A DNA stretch of 64,000 bases from Ornithodoros turicata (taxonomy: Eukaryota > Arthropoda > Arachnida > Ixodida > Argasidae), in NCBI RefSeq assembly GCF_037126465.1, contig NC_088201.1, positions 71,384,879-71,448,878 of the forward strand, read 5' to 3'. The notes beneath the pieces were generated by a model that searched no databases, was not told where the DNA came from, and worked only from the letters and a program-made list of their open reading frames with translations. Positions 1 to 12,018 of the stretch are shown here, piece after piece (position 1 is the first letter of the stretch; each line of letters opens with the position of its first letter). The translations under genes were made by a program, and so were the position numbers.

Positions 1-5
1 AGAGC

Positions 6-55
6 ACAGCCGGTGGTTGGATTCCAACCCAGCACCTCCCAGTCTTCAGCATGAC
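6..55 (-). repeat. tRNA-derived SINE fragment (tick Ruka-like)
   Basis: On the minus strand this reads as the 3' half of a tRNA-like head: GACTGGGAGGT, then a B-box-like GGTTGGAATCC, then GGCTGTGC. The same order occurs in the better preserved copies near 10.7 kb and 16.8 kb. The B box differs from GGTTCGAATCC, so this is an old copy. It may run off the left edge of the window. Confidence 0.55.
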
Positions 56-692
56 CTTGGCTGCCACCAACGAACGGATGCTTTTAATTGATCGGTCATG
101 CCGATGTTGGAAGTTCATTCAGGTGCCCTCTATTTACACTAGATAAACCTGACATCCGGCGGAAAAGCAGCTTGGTAACAAAAACGCCTCGCTCACCACC
201 ACTAGATGTACTGTCAATGTCTCACCGTTCAGCTGAGGAGCTTGAACCACAGCACATTTCCCGCAAGTGATGAACAAGAGCCTGTAAGACACGTAATCGG
301 GGCTGGAGTCTGCAAAAACAAGAAGAAAATGATCACAACCGCAACATTTATACAGGTCAGTCGCGTGAGCATGCACGGTGATTTTGTATTTGAGAAAAAT
401 AAGCTTCGGAAGAAGGAAAACGACTGTTTCGTAAATACATCCAACATGGCGTTGCGAGGATAATCATCTAGTTCAGCGAGCAGATGATGACGATGAAGAA
501 AAAAAAGGGGGCAAGTAAGTCGCGGCAAAAACGAAAGAAAGAAATGCACAATGCAAACGCGCGTAGCAAATAGTGCGTTTTGTGTGTGCCGGCGAAAAAC
601 ACCCCGTCAGAGATGGTGTTTTCAATCGCGTGATTGCGGGACTGCGCGCGAAGCGTGCGAGCCTCAACCCAACCGCTCTGGACAAGCTTATA

Positions 693-899
693 CTGTAAAA
701 CCCTTTTATTTCGCGAGCTCTTAATTTTCGCGAATTTCGCGAATCGAGAAAATTCGCGAACTTTAAGGGCACGCTAAAATTTCAAAGCAGAGAAGGAGGA
801 GCTCGAGGAACTCATCTAGCGCGCGAAATTTAGTGGTTGCGAATATATCTCTACTCGATTCGCGAAAATTTAGGGCTGCGAAATTAAAGGGTTTTACAG
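693..899. mobile_element. 207-bp MITE with CTGTAAAACCC inverted ends and TA target duplication
   Basis: The left end CTGTAAAACCC and right end GGGTTTTACAG are inverted and flanked by TA (691-692 and 900-901), the hallmark of Tc1/mariner-type insertion. The homology continues inward as AATTTCGC-type sequence, and the interior is rich in TTCGCGAA motifs that can fold on themselves. No coding capacity is visible. I infer a non-autonomous element mobilised by a Tc1/mariner transposase. Confidence 0.75.
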
Positions 900-901
900 T
901 A

Positions 902-3747
902 TATTCATGAAAACTACAGCCTCTGCAAAAATAGTATTCAAAGACGTGGTGGGTGCGCCTTATGTCATATCGTTTTCTTACGTTTGCATATTTACATATA
1001 TTTACTATAGTTTCTCAAAAAGAGCCACTGGATCAGTACACAGAGCTTTTACGCGTCGTCGTCCTGTGAACGTTCGGCAATTGCTGTAACTATTACGTGC
1101 GGTTTCCATTAACGGGACGGCTCGTCGTTCTGACTGTCTATCTATGTTGTTTTCTCCAGTGATATTGACTGGCCCTGACGAAGTTCCTGGGCGACGACCT
1201 TTTTGAAGCGCTTTACTTCGCCTAATATTCCTATGTGTGTTCTGGTTTTCTTTCATAATACACGCTTATCCAGTGCTGATGTACTTGTTTGGCGCAAGGT
1301 ACAATAAATACTGCTACCGTCTGGGTGTCTACGATGGAGAAAACACCCACGCTCTGAGGTGTCGGTGCGTCCCCGTCGGAAAAGACAACACATATTGACA
1401 GCCCACGGGACCCACATAACATAAGACACCCATAAGGGACATAAGGGACCCATAAGACAGCATCGGCGTGACGCCGCCGCCTCCTTCAACGTGCTCTACG
1501 CCGCCGCCGGTAAAAACGCCCACGGCGCACACCTCTACTCTGTACCCCTATTTAGTGACTCCATGGGCGACGACTGCCGCCAGTATGTTGGCCGGAGCGC
1601 GATTGTTTTTCGGTGGTGGATTCGGATTTGGTGTCGTGCCGTGCCGGATTTCATTGCTCTCCCGGGGAGTCGGGTGCTCACTCTAGATCGACCAGTGGGA
1701 TTCGCCATAGTCAACATACACTACAACAAACACTTGACTGGTCAAAAACTTTGCACCATAGCTCTCCTTCCAAGCATGTTCTGTATGATTGTATTTCATG
1801 GTGGTCTGGATGATTTAATGATTGGTTATAACATGACATCGATTCACTTAGGGGCGTCGGAAGTCCTTCACGGCAAGGCGGGGTGGGGGGTGGGGGGGGG
1901 GGCTAACCTAACCCAACCTACCCTTATGGAAAATTGATTTTTACTTTCCACAGACTTCTTGTGTACTTGTTGTCTCCTCACTTGACAGCCTATCGACTTG
2001 GACTTCTTGTTGATCAAGTCAACAGGATCTTCTGTGGATCACGTCTGTACTGTTTGATGACTACATTATGTTTATTCCCTGTAGAGGATGCATACAGGCA
2101 GCGCTTGTTGAAATCTTGTTGACTTCCTGTACTCCTTTTCGGGAGCAACGGAAGATCTCCCCAATGACCATTTCGAAGTCTAGATACAACGATATGGTAG
2201 TTGTTGATGCGCTGCATTCCTTCTTTCCCACTCGAACCTGGGGCCGACCCGGAAAGTCACTTGGATAAGGGAGGGGGTATTGACGGAACGCGTAACTAGG
2301 GAGGGGAGAGGGGGTACGCCGAGGGGGGTACGGGAGTATGATCCACATATCAAAAGGAACATTCAAAAAGACAGACGTTTCACAGAAGAAATTCCGTTTT
2401 ACAAAGAAGATATTCCTGCGCAAGCGGGAAAATTTCGGTTGGAAACAAGCAAGTTTCGGTTTCCATTCTGATGTTCTTATGAAATAGCTCCGCACAAGAA
2501 CATGATCAAAACAAACATGGCTCCTTGAGCAGAAAACGAATTTAATAAATATTCTGAAGATAAATTACGACTTAATCACGTACAGTATCTGCTTCTAGTG
2601 TGAGATAGGTGGTTTGAAATATGAACTTCTACTGCGACGCTTTCTTTGTTTGGTTGTTGCACACGGCACGGTGCAAACGGTGTACATCCTGCAGGAAGTG
2701 TTCCTTTGATCTGTTTTGTACTAATTGTGCCGCCGTACGTTCCTGCCGTTGTAATTCGCTTCTGTAATCCGGCGATAGTTACTCAGTGTCATGTTCACAT
2801 GAGCGGGCATTGTTTGGGTGTAGCCATCAATGTTGAGCGTCAATCATGTTAGGACGTGGTTTCCGTTACTAGATTTCTAGTCGCCGCTGGAGGCACTGCC
2901 GCACTAACCTAACCTAACCTATCACTAAACTAACCTAAGACATCATAAAGTGGATAGTTTTTTAGATCAGTCTAGTGCGGCTGTGGCAGCTTGCCTTGCC
3001 TTCCCAAATCCGTTTCGATAATGAAGTGAAGTCAACTTTCAAATGGTGACCCCTGCCAAAGGAATGCCGAAATGCTCTTCACTTTCATCCTGCATTGCAA
3101 GACTCCTCTTTTAACATTGTGTTCTGATTAAGTATATAGCTTACAAAGATTTGTAGAAGTAACCGACATTGTACTAAGCATAGCAGCGACAAAGAGGAGT
3201 CAATGCACAGAGAAAAAAAAGCCGTGGCAGATGAGGCAATGTTCCTAGCAGTACTGGCTATAAATAAGTGTTAGTGAAGTGCAATAAGGTATTGCGTTTC
3301 TTTTTCCGGTGTGTTTCCTCTTTGTTGTTTGCATATTTATTTTAGAGGGTCAAGTGCCGTACGTCGTTCTCATTGCGTACATGTTTCATGACTGCATTGT
3401 AAAGTGTAGTGTGCTGTAGCCAGCAAAAGTTGCAACCAGAATTTTTCAAGTAAATTCGCAGTGCCGAAATCAACTTGAGTACAGGGAGTGAGCGTAGTAC
3501 ATAAGCTGACACAAGAAAAGAGGAGTGCATCATAAGCCAGCTGAGAAAGACAGAGCTGAAACAGCTTCAAGCTAAAGAAAGGCGTCATGCCGACTCATCC
3601 TGTTAAGCCATGTGGTGCAGCACAGTAAAAAGTGGTGGCTATGGAAACCTGTAAAAAGTTGTATTGTAAATAAAAGAACACGCTACGCGACCAGTGGTGA
3701 GAAATTTGTAGAACGTATTCAAGAAGGCAACACAGAAATAAGTTGAC
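902..3747. other. No gene recognised; telomere-like CCTAA tracts
   Basis: Several short ORFs overlap here in different frames, but none has a recognisable domain. Short degenerate runs of CCTAA occur near 1903-1921 and 2904-2938, matching the arthropod telomere repeat TTAGG on the other strand. They are too short to be telomere ends. A poly-G stretch lies near 1880-1902. Confidence 0.5.
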
Positions 3748-3925
3748 TTTCTGCAAGCATTTGTCTGCAGAAAGTAATGGGCCATAAGTCAACAGGAAAT
3801 AAACTAGTGTGGTGACACAAGAGTTGTGTGGAAAGTCCATAGAAAAATGCAGGAACTTTCTGCAGGCAAATGTCTACAGAAAATAATGGGCCACAAGTCA
3901 ACAAGAAATAAACTAGCTATGTCAA
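3748..3925 (+). repeat. Two-copy tandem repeat (~110-bp period)
   Basis: Two copies share the order TTTCTGCA, then GTCT.CAGAAA, ATGGGCCA, AAGTCAACA and AAATAAACTAG, starting near 3748 and 3858. They differ by scattered substitutions, so the duplication is not recent. Nothing coding is seen. Confidence 0.6.
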
Positions 3926-5739
3926 CACAGGATCAACTGCTAGTCAGTAGAAAGTATGTAGGTTCTGTTGAGTTTTGTCTGTCGACTATAAACAGAAAGA
4001 TAACAGCAATTTTTAACCTAACCTCGAGCAGAGCATTACGGTACATGGCTCTAGATTGAGAAGTGCGGAAAAATACAAAAAAGGGGGCCATTGATAAACT
4101 TATTAGTAATGACTCGTTCAAGGAATTTGATGGCGTTGGATGTTGTGATGTTCATGGGGAACGCCATCTCGCGTTTCTGATTACCTTGAGGCGAAAAATA
4201 AATTGTTAGAGCAGCAAAAACTGAAACAGTTATTGTTGCGGTTTCATTAAATGTGGTAAGACAAATTTCGAGGAGTAAGCGAGGGGTGGCGTGTTTCTTT
4301 ATTTTCTGTTTTAGTCCTCGTCAACAGTGAAATGGTTTCGTCTGCAAACGAGAATAACAACAACAACAATAAATGAGGAAGTGATGATGACATGGGATGT
4401 TTCCCCGTGGTAGCCACAGGACCCTGCCCCACTTCACAGTGGTTAATATGAGAGGATGAATTATGGTGAAAGTGAAGCGACGACAGGTCGGAGTTCTGTT
4501 TAGAGCTCTTCGAGGACTCGTCTCGCCCACTCTCCATCGACGAAGGGGCGCTGCGTATGAAAAGTTCTGGCTCGTGCCATTTTTACCTATGGGTATGGGA
4601 GCGAAGGAAGAGAAGAAGATACGATAATAAAAGAACCCGTGTTGTTCGGTAAAGCAGGTGACCACGGTGGAAAAGACACAGTGTGAATAACGGCGACAAG
4701 CGCAATGGTGTGGATTTGGGCAAGTTGGTGAAGATCCATGACACAAGAAAACGCTTGGTTTGTGTAATTCTTCACAAAGACGCTTGGTTTGTTTCCTTCT
4801 ATCTGTCCTCGTCTCTGCGTCGTTTTCTTGTGTCATGGCGACTAGCGACAGCAGCACGTCGCCTTGCCGTTGTCGTTCGCCGTCCCCGCTCTTGCCGTAT
4901 GTGCGAACTAGCCTTAAACGTGGTGTGCCGTGTGTCGAGATTTCGGCGCCAGTTAAAGAACCCTCAGGGGGGCAAAATCAATGCACAGACCCGACCACTG
5001 TGGCATCGCTCATGATCACAATTGTCTCGCGACGTAAAGCCCCAGATTATATTATTGATAGTCACAACGAAGCTACTGTGGAGATCAAAATATGTTTCCA
5101 TAGAATGAAACAACGGGCAGCGCATCATTACATAGTCATATGAATACGTCTGATCATAAAAGTTGAAAGTTGTAGTGTACCTAGTGCTTGATACCTACCT
5201 TTACCAAGTGGAAATAGAACGTTGTTCTTGACAGTGTAACACGGTGATGACGCAACACCAAAGGTTTTGTCCTCCACGATACTAGAATCACAGAGCAGTG
5301 TTAGTCGGTGAACAACAGCTGATAACACTCAACAAGTTGATCGGGCAAAAGTTTTTCACATGTAAAATAATTTGAACGAACGTACACAAATGACACATGA
5401 ACGAACGTGTGCGTGATCCATTCGTTGTCAGTATACCTGGAATATCGGTATGTGTGACAATAGCTAGGGCTCCAGATTTTCATGTTGAAATCTGAACAGC
5501 ATACGCCGGTAAAATTTAAAGCAATTCGCATTCACGCAGAAAAAATCCGCTTTTGGGTCCGGTCATTTGCATGTCAAAATGAAGAACTTCATGTTTCTAT
5601 TAAAAAAAGTGAGGTTCGCTTGGCAGTGCTCAAAGTTCGATTGAAAAAAAAGCCTTCCTAAATGGCGGGCAAAGTTTCCAAAGGTAATTGCCGAAAGTCC
5701 CACAATGCTCCGGCGAGTACGTCGCCAGTTAGATTTTTT
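3926..5739. other. No gene recognised
   Basis: The longest overlapping ORFs (for example 4321-4857 minus and 4760-5143 plus) are antisense to each other and low in complexity, and neither shows a protein family motif. I see nothing else definable in this stretch. Confidence 0.4.
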
Positions 5740-5795
5740 TTTTTACGTTCTGTGAAACACCCGGTATATTATAGGGTGTCCCAGAAAACGTGTAA
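5740..5795. mobile_element. Two abutting mariner-type terminal repeat fragments
   Basis: ACGTTCTGTGAAACACCCGG runs into TATA, then TAGGGTGTCCCAGAA. The second part is a typical mariner-type TIR beginning after TA. The first part looks like the outward end of a related element. No transposase lies beside them, so they are solo or truncated ends. Sequence after 5800 may be internal mariner sequence, but I cannot fix its far end. Confidence 0.5.
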
Positions 5796-6049
5796 TCGAA
5801 TTACAATTAAAAAAAAAAAAAAACTACGCCACGTAGAATGCGGTCAACGGCACTTCTTCTTACTATATTTTTGCCACCTCCTGATGTGAATGTCTCGAGA
5901 CGTCATTGTGTCGAAACGTAAGTTTTATTATGTAAATTTTTGCGACCTGAACTCGGAAATTTGCCAATTAAAGGTCGCTTTTCTATCCCATCAATATGAA
6001 GAGCGTGCCGAATTTAGTCAAACTCATGGTAATTGCCAGGGATATTAGT

Positions 6050-6190
6050 GAGTTTTAGTATACCGTTGATAAGGTTATCGTGCCTATCGGAACCAATCGC
6101 AGTGGTGCGTGACTCAGAATCTTATCCACTGATTGGTTCCGGTTGATACGGTTCGACGCAAGCCACGTTATCAACGGTCTGCTAAAACTC
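6050..6190. mobile_element. 141-bp foldback MITE
   Basis: The ends GAGTTTTAGTATACCGTTGA and (reverse) GAGTTTTAGCAGACCGTTGA match closely. A second inner match, CGGAACCAATC versus GATTGGTTCCG, makes almost the whole unit one hairpin of about 60-bp arms. It has no ORF. I could not identify a clear target-site duplication. Confidence 0.65.
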
Positions 6191-6634
6191 TCTATTCAGG
6201 AGCTACCCGATCGAAAAAATAGCGGACCATCATGCTTTACGCAGCCCGCAGAGCATAGCGCGCGACGAATTTTAAATGCCATAACATTTTTCGAATGCAC
6301 TTGTGGGCCTCCGAAGTGTAGCGTCAGTGGAGAGGGGAACTACACTCTTGCGATGCGTTCCCCCCTTGTTTTTTTCGCTATTGGGCGCCTCAGCTGATAA
6401 GAAACGTCTCGGCGAGCAGAGATTTAGCAGATTGGAAGATCTTCATGATAGCGGTTCCTCAAACACGATAAGCCCGTATTTCTTTGAAGTGGCTGGCATC
6501 ATGTTATGGATCTTTTGTTTTGCCAGCTTCCTTTATTGTATCGTTTTCGTAGAGCGCTGGCGACGTGCTGAAACTCTCTAGTGACTGCACAGTGCGTTTC
6601 GTTATGTCGTCAATGTCGTCCGACACCAAGGAGT

Positions 6635-7180
6635 TACAGTGTGAACGACGTGATCACGACAAATGTCGATGCGCACGACGGCATCGTTAACGGTTCGATC
6701 GGGACTCTCAAATTCATCGAGAACGATGGAGTACGTCGCATCGTCCGTTTATAGCTCCGGTTCGTTGGTGGAGTAACGGGTTGCACCGCTAAAATCAAGG
6801 CCGCCTCACCACGTACCATCAACCCTTGTCTCAATCCGGACAGGGCTCCCATCAGCCTGAGAACGGTCACCACCACGATGTTCCAAAAACGGGTGTTGCC
6901 TGTAAACGCGTTCACTTCCCTCTCCTCTCGGCCAACGCCATGACCATTCATAAATTGCAAGGTGCGACCTACAGCGAGGAGGTGTACTCCTATGGCTAGT
7001 CAGAACCGCAACTCCTCGTCTATGTTGCCATGTCGTGAGTGACTAGCCTTGAGGGCCTGTACATCACTAATGTCGACGGAGACTTGGCGTTCTATCACAC
7101 CAAGCGCAACGCACGCAAACGAGGAGTTTACAAGACTCGCGCGTCAGAGGCTCGATACCGTTACGCGAAGCGCAGAGAAG
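6635..7180 (+). pseudogene. Helitron Pif1-type helicase, C-terminal motifs, decayed
   Basis: Translation gives the C-terminal helicase motifs of Helitron Rep-Hel proteins. VNGSIGTLKFIE is found near 6700. MTIHKLQGATYSEEVYSYG starts at 6940, and LLVYVAMS followed by VTSLEGLYITNVDGDL follows in the same frame. Helitron helicases unwind DNA during rolling-circle transposition. The reading frame is broken by a TAG just after VYSYG and a TGA just after VYVAMS, where the family normally has arginine (motif VI), and by a frame change between the two blocks. No Rep nuclease domain is visible upstream. I infer a 5'-truncated relic. The endonuclease-like domain from 7.69 kb is probably its C-terminal continuation. 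Confidence 0.75.
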
Positions 7181-7689
7181 TTTATCGGGTTGGCCGCAGA
7201 TGACGAAGACAAGCGATCCTGGCATCATGTTTTGGCGCATACCAAGCATGTGCTCCTCGACTGCCATCTTTACACCTCCCAAAGAGCATCTTTGCAGTGT
7301 CGCCTGCAATCGATCGCGGCCGCACTATTCACATTGGCGGCCATCCTCGACCCTTAGTCTAACCAGATCGACGACCACCAAGCTCATGAGAGCTCTCAAG
7401 CTCCTTTAAGATTTTTCTCCGTGACACCGGTCTCCTCTCTACCCTATGATGTGCCTGCGTACCTATGTGCTGTGTGTGTTTTTGTGTGTTGTCTTTTTGC
7501 CTGTCATTCTGTTGATGTCTGACTGACTCCACTGACTATCGACCCCTATTTAGCATTGTTCATCACCCCATCATCATGACACATCTCATCCTGTCCATTG
7601 TTCCTTGGTGTAGTGGGCCGTACCTCATGTGGCGAATTTCCCCGTCCGTTATCATTAATTTATCTGTTGTTGTTGTTGTAACTCTGACC

Positions 7690-8440
7690 ATGGTCCTAGC
7701 GAACGTTCAGATTTTGCGGACACGCAGAATGGAAGTTCAGAGTGATGTAATTCTTTCGGAGGCGCACGTGGTCGGGTTGACAGAAACGTGAACTGATGAT
7801 CCGTGTGAGATAGGCGGTTGCATGTCGTTCCGCATGCGGGAAGACAGCAGAGCGGCTGGTGTCGCACTTTACGCCGAGCAAGGGAAAAGTGCGGTACCTC
7901 CATGGAATCTGCCATCAAAACGAAGCGAGAAGCAGGAGACATGTGTGCGTAATTGAGAGCACTATCAATGGTCGGAGAACCATCAGTGTCACTGTCTACC
8001 TCTCGCCAAACATTTCACGAAACGACATCAAACTCTTACTCACTTGGAATCTCCTGCCATGAACTACTAAAACGCAACTAAAGTTTCCCGAGACAAAAAC
8101 GGCGCACTGTACCGAGGTACTTTAAAAGCGACAAAAAATCCCGTGCCGAGAAACAAACAAAAATACGACACAGCACACAGCACAGACTGATGAACACGGT
8201 TCTCTTTTAAAGTATGAAATACGGAACAGCCCAATTTTTAACCATTTTCGACGTACCGACGTGCCGTTCATTGTATGTGGAGAATTTAACATTAACGTCA
8301 GGGACGGCAACAATGGGTGTTTTATCGACTATATGAAGGAGACGTTCAATTGGACATCGTGTGTGATGCGAATGTACCGGCCACACGCAACAACGACAGA
8401 CTGTGTTCGCGAGAAGTGCATGTTAGTGTGTGCTGCATGG
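7690..8440 (+). pseudogene. EEP-type (apurinic-like) endonuclease domain, decayed; probable helentron C-terminus
   Basis: VILSEAHVVGLTET followed by a stop (where the family usually has Trp) matches the first acidic motif of exonuclease-endonuclease-phosphatase domains. DSRAAGVALYAEQG and later VCGEFNINVRDGNN, then ATTTDCV, match the middle and later motifs. The pieces lie in order on the same strand as the helicase but in different frames, with in-frame stops. Such domains occur in LINEs and at the C-terminus of helentron-type Helitrons. Because a Helitron helicase ends about 500 bp upstream on the same strand, I favour a helentron. An unrelated LINE fragment is the alternative. Confidence 0.65.
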
Positions 8441-8489
8441 ACTACATATCCTACTATACAGTACCCACAAACCCATTATCTGCATCGCT

Positions 8490-9690
8490 AGAATTGAAGA
8501 TCACCCAGACAAAGAGGCGCAACTACCGCCCAACTTAGCGCAACTACCAAAGCCCACAGATGTTCACTCACTGTGCCTGTTTCTGGGACTGGCTAGACAT
8601 TTTCGCGCCTTCATCAAATAATAATAATTGGGTGTTTACGTCGCGAGACAACTGAGACCAGCCATCATCAAAGACTTTGCCAAAAGGGCAAAGTGTCTCA
8701 CAACGCTAGCTCAAAAAGATGTCCCTTTTCTATGAACTAAAGAGTGTGACTATGCGTATATGTGTCTCAAACAGGTCCTTCCTTCAGGTCCCGTTCTCAC
8801 TCTTCCGGGCTTTACCTTGCCTTTCGAACTAAACACCAATGCTTCGCATTTTGGAACAGGAGCAGTTCTATACCACAGGCACGACTCAGAGGCAAAGTTG
8901 AACGGACAGTTGAACGTAATAGGATATCTACTTTTAAAAAGAGCGACGTAAACTACTCCACGACGGAGAAGGAAGCACTGGCTGTCTTGATGGCTCTCAG
9001 GCACTTCGGGAGTTACCTTGAGGCGAGGCCGTTCAAACTTTTCAATGGCCACCAGGCCAGGACCTCAGCTATTCTGAGCCAAAGGGGAGGATTGCTCGAT
9101 GGATTGCCCAGTTACAACAATTTCAGTTTGACGTCACACACAGGCCAGGCCCTCACGATGCCGATGCACTTCCGCGCCTGCCGAATGTGTGTTCACCAGA
9201 AATTGTGCATTCCAATTACGTTAAGTTATGCGAAGGGACTGAGAAGCTTCAGCAAGTTGACGATAGGTTACTGGTTCCAGACACCTTGACGCAAAATGTA
9301 CTGCATCTGTACCATGACAGCCCGGAGTCTGGGGGCCACGACGGTTTCTGGAAGACTTATCAGGAAGTACGGCAGAGGTTCTGCTGTAATAACATGAAAA
9401 TGACCACTGGAGAGCACATGAAGTCGTGCCTCAAATGCCAAATGCACAAAGCCAAATTTAGACCTACAACTGACCGCATGATAATAACCCATTATTCAGC
9501 GAGTTCTTTTGAAACTGTACATTTAGCCTTCGCGGAGCTGATAAAAAGGTCTGAAGGCATAGCAAAAACGCAATCGTTCTTGATTGCTATTGACGAGTGT
9601 ACCAGGAGGGTCGCAGCAAAACTGGTAAAGGAAGATACCAACAGCGTCATAGGTTTGCTGGAACGAGACATGAGACATGGTGTCAGATAA
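8490..9690 (+). pseudogene. Ty3/gypsy pol relic: RT end, RNase H, integrase start
   Basis: Pieces appear in the conventional gypsy order. LPKPTDVHSLCLFLGLARHF is the RT-connection region near 8550. Next come an RNase H beginning LTLPGFTLPFELNTNASHFG near 8800, and YSTTEKEALAVLMALRHF near 8955 with the second acidic residue. From 9187 comes an integrase zinc-binding region (H..H..CLKC) and the start of the core (FLIAIDECTRRVAAKLV). Frames change at least twice and the active-site context is eroded. The first RNase H Asp position reads Asn (NTNASH). The element is truncated at both ends and no LTR is found. Confidence 0.85.
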
Positions 9691-9720
9691 CGGGGCAGCG
9701 TTAATTGAAACTTGCACTAA

Positions 9721-10599
9721 CTACTGACAGAATATAACCTTTAAGTAGACCATTTCGGGAATAAGTATATGCAGCAACCGTTTCGAGGGAAAATGATCCA
9801 CGAATATTTTGGTCACTTTCTCGTCCTCTTTGAGCTGTGTTTCGCAATCCATCATTATTTTATGTAGATAGATTCTGTCCATTTGATACTATTATGTGTT
9901 GTGAAATGTTGTCATGTACATTGTTCCTCCTTCCTATGCGTCCTTCAAAACCGATGTAACCAAGTGTGTGTCGTACCATCAAATATTTTTTGTTTTTTGG
10001 TCTCTTGTTTATTTCTGTTTTTATATTTGAACATGGTTTGTGTCGTGTGGTTCTTGTAGTGTAATGTATTGTACTGTATTGAGTAACAATGACTTATGTC
10101 GGGTGCGCCAATAGTATAGCCCCTGTGGCCGTTCTTGGGGATCAATAATACGTTTTATTATGATGATTATTACTTTATTACACTCCACAAGCTAGGATGC
10201 ATTTTAATTGTTGCGATATGCGGCACATGCTTTATGACATGTTAATTGGACATTAACCTTTCCTTGAGCCTGCCGGTGTCCGTGCCAAATGATCATTTTC
10301 TGGTGACTCTAGCACCTGAAGCTCCCAGTCATAAATATTGATACTTTGAGTCTTTCAAATGGCCCTAGCCTTTAATCCTCGAAGTAAAGTTTTATATCTT
10401 TATGTTTTAGCCTTATGTTCGTTGGTTTGTAGCCAACGTTGAGCCAAACTTTGGATCCCGGCGTGACACCACCCCTTGGGTTTAGCGGCGAAGATCTCCA
10501 CCTTCCACCTTAGCTTGGCTACGGAACCGCCTGCCGTGAGGGCAGTGAACCATGGACCGAAAAGGGTAGTTATGACAACGCGCGAGGTCTGGGCTATAT
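9721..10599. other. No gene recognised
   Basis: AT-rich sequence between the gypsy relic and the SINE. It may include the decayed 3' part of the gypsy element, but I see no LTR or further pol motif. Confidence 0.4.
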
Positions 10600-10760
10600 G
10601 CTGACTGAGGCATTTCTTCCAGCTCCAGCTCTCCGGCATACGCCTATTACACATCTGAGGGAAACCCAGGAAAAACCCCAGACGGCACAGCCGGCCCGCG
10701 GATTCGAACCGCGGACCTCCCAGTCTCCAAGCGCACGCGTTACCGCTGAGCCACCGGAGC
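10600..10760 (-). repeat. tRNA-derived SINE, best copy (tick Ruka-like)
   Basis: The minus strand begins with a tRNA-like head, GCTCCGGTGGCTCAGCGGTA, carrying an A-box-like segment. It then has a clear B box, GGTTCGAATCCGCGG, near 10700-10712, followed by GGGTTTTTCCTGGGTTTCCC in the body. The internal boxes would act as an RNA polymerase III promoter. Ixodid ticks carry an abundant tRNA-related SINE called Ruka, and this looks like the same kind of element, although I cannot align it. The tail boundary near 10600 is approximate. Confidence 0.75.
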
Positions 10761-11295
10761 TGGTGAGAGTTCCCGCGATGGGCGAAATTAAAGCATTCCA
10801 TGGCAGAGGCGAGGGAGAGAAAAAAAATGTGGGCGTGCTGATACGTCACGCTTCGCAGATATGATTACAACAGACGGACACGTTCGCGTTTTGGAATGTT
10901 GTGGTAAAGGCAGCGTCTCAATGCGTTCCAAGGAAAGACATTCGGCTTATGTTCCGTTTTGGGACATTGTGGGAGGTTCCTAAAATTTTGGTGCAGGATT
11001 TTTTTACACCCCATTGTTGTACAGCCCAACATAATTGCGCCTGACGCATGGTGCAGTGATACACTGGTGCACTATGTATAAAGTTTTGGGCGCGAAAGAC
11101 TGATCATCGTGACACACGCTCTGAAAGTCACACAAATCCTTGGCATACTCATGCTGAAAATTCGTTTTAGCCGCCATTTCCGAAAACAGTGACATGTACT
11201 AATACATGCAGAGTATTTGGAAAATGAATCAGATACCTGAGCCAATTCTTGATATCAAATTATGCAAGCTGAAGAACATCTCCTGATTTACTTCG

Positions 11296-12018
11296 CATGA
11301 CCAGAATTCAGGGACACCTCCTGTGATGCAGGTTCTGCCTGATAGCAGAACATGTAAGAAAGCCAACTTGGAAGAAAAGTATGAGGTCAGGAGGAAGGAA
11401 GATGGAAAGAGGCGTGGGCAGACGAGAAAGGGACGGAGCCCGGCTATCAGCAGCACTTGCCCAATGCAGAAGGAAAACGTGATGAGTCAGCTCTGATAAC
11501 TTTTGCCAAGCTTTTCTTTGCTGTACTGCTGCTCAGAATTCTGGGCTGCTACTGGTAGCGTGTGGAACGGGGTGATTGGCACTCGTAAGGCTGGTCCTGA
11601 TCCTTTTTTTTTTCTCTCTGTGGCGAATGGGGATGCCGTCGACGATGAGAATTGTGTGTTCTGGGGCGACTTCTGAGGGTACTGTGCCGGCATATGTGTG
11701 ACAGCGTCTGAGGAAACCCCCAGAAATTACCCTACATTATGATGAAAAGAAATTATACTCTATAAGCTACGAAAACAAATTCAGTAACTGCACTTCAATT
11801 TGTTACTTGCACCTTGTCACTCCGTTATCACCGTATCATACACTTCAGTTTGTTCTTGGCCTTACCATGAGGACATTTCAATTCTTAATTTCAAATGTTG
11901 CGTGCTACAGTCTCTTCCCGCCACCATCAAGAAGGGTTGTCCGTTACCAACACCCTCCCCTAAGAAAATTAAAATAAATAAGCAAACAAGCGGAAGAGTG
12001 CTTCTTTTCAGAACATCT
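11296..12018 (+). repeat. Dispersed repeat, copy 1 (partner at 59267-60010)
   Basis: From CATGACCAGAATTCAGGGAC to CAGAACATCT, this stretch matches 59267-60010 in the same orientation with scattered substitutions and small indels. Both copies contain an ORF fragment (more open at 59 kb) and both end at CAGAACATCT. I do not recognise the protein. The shared sharp boundaries suggest a mobile element whose class I cannot name. Confidence 0.75.

Noticed and set aside
4321..4857. 178-codon minus-strand ORF as a host gene
   Set aside because: Its composition is rich in Arg/Cys/Ser/Phe, it overlaps other open frames, and no family is recognised.
10690..10760. Possible functional tRNA gene on the minus strand
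   Set aside because: The B box is good, but the sequence continues into a SINE body shared with two other copies, and the cloverleaf is not convincingly complete.
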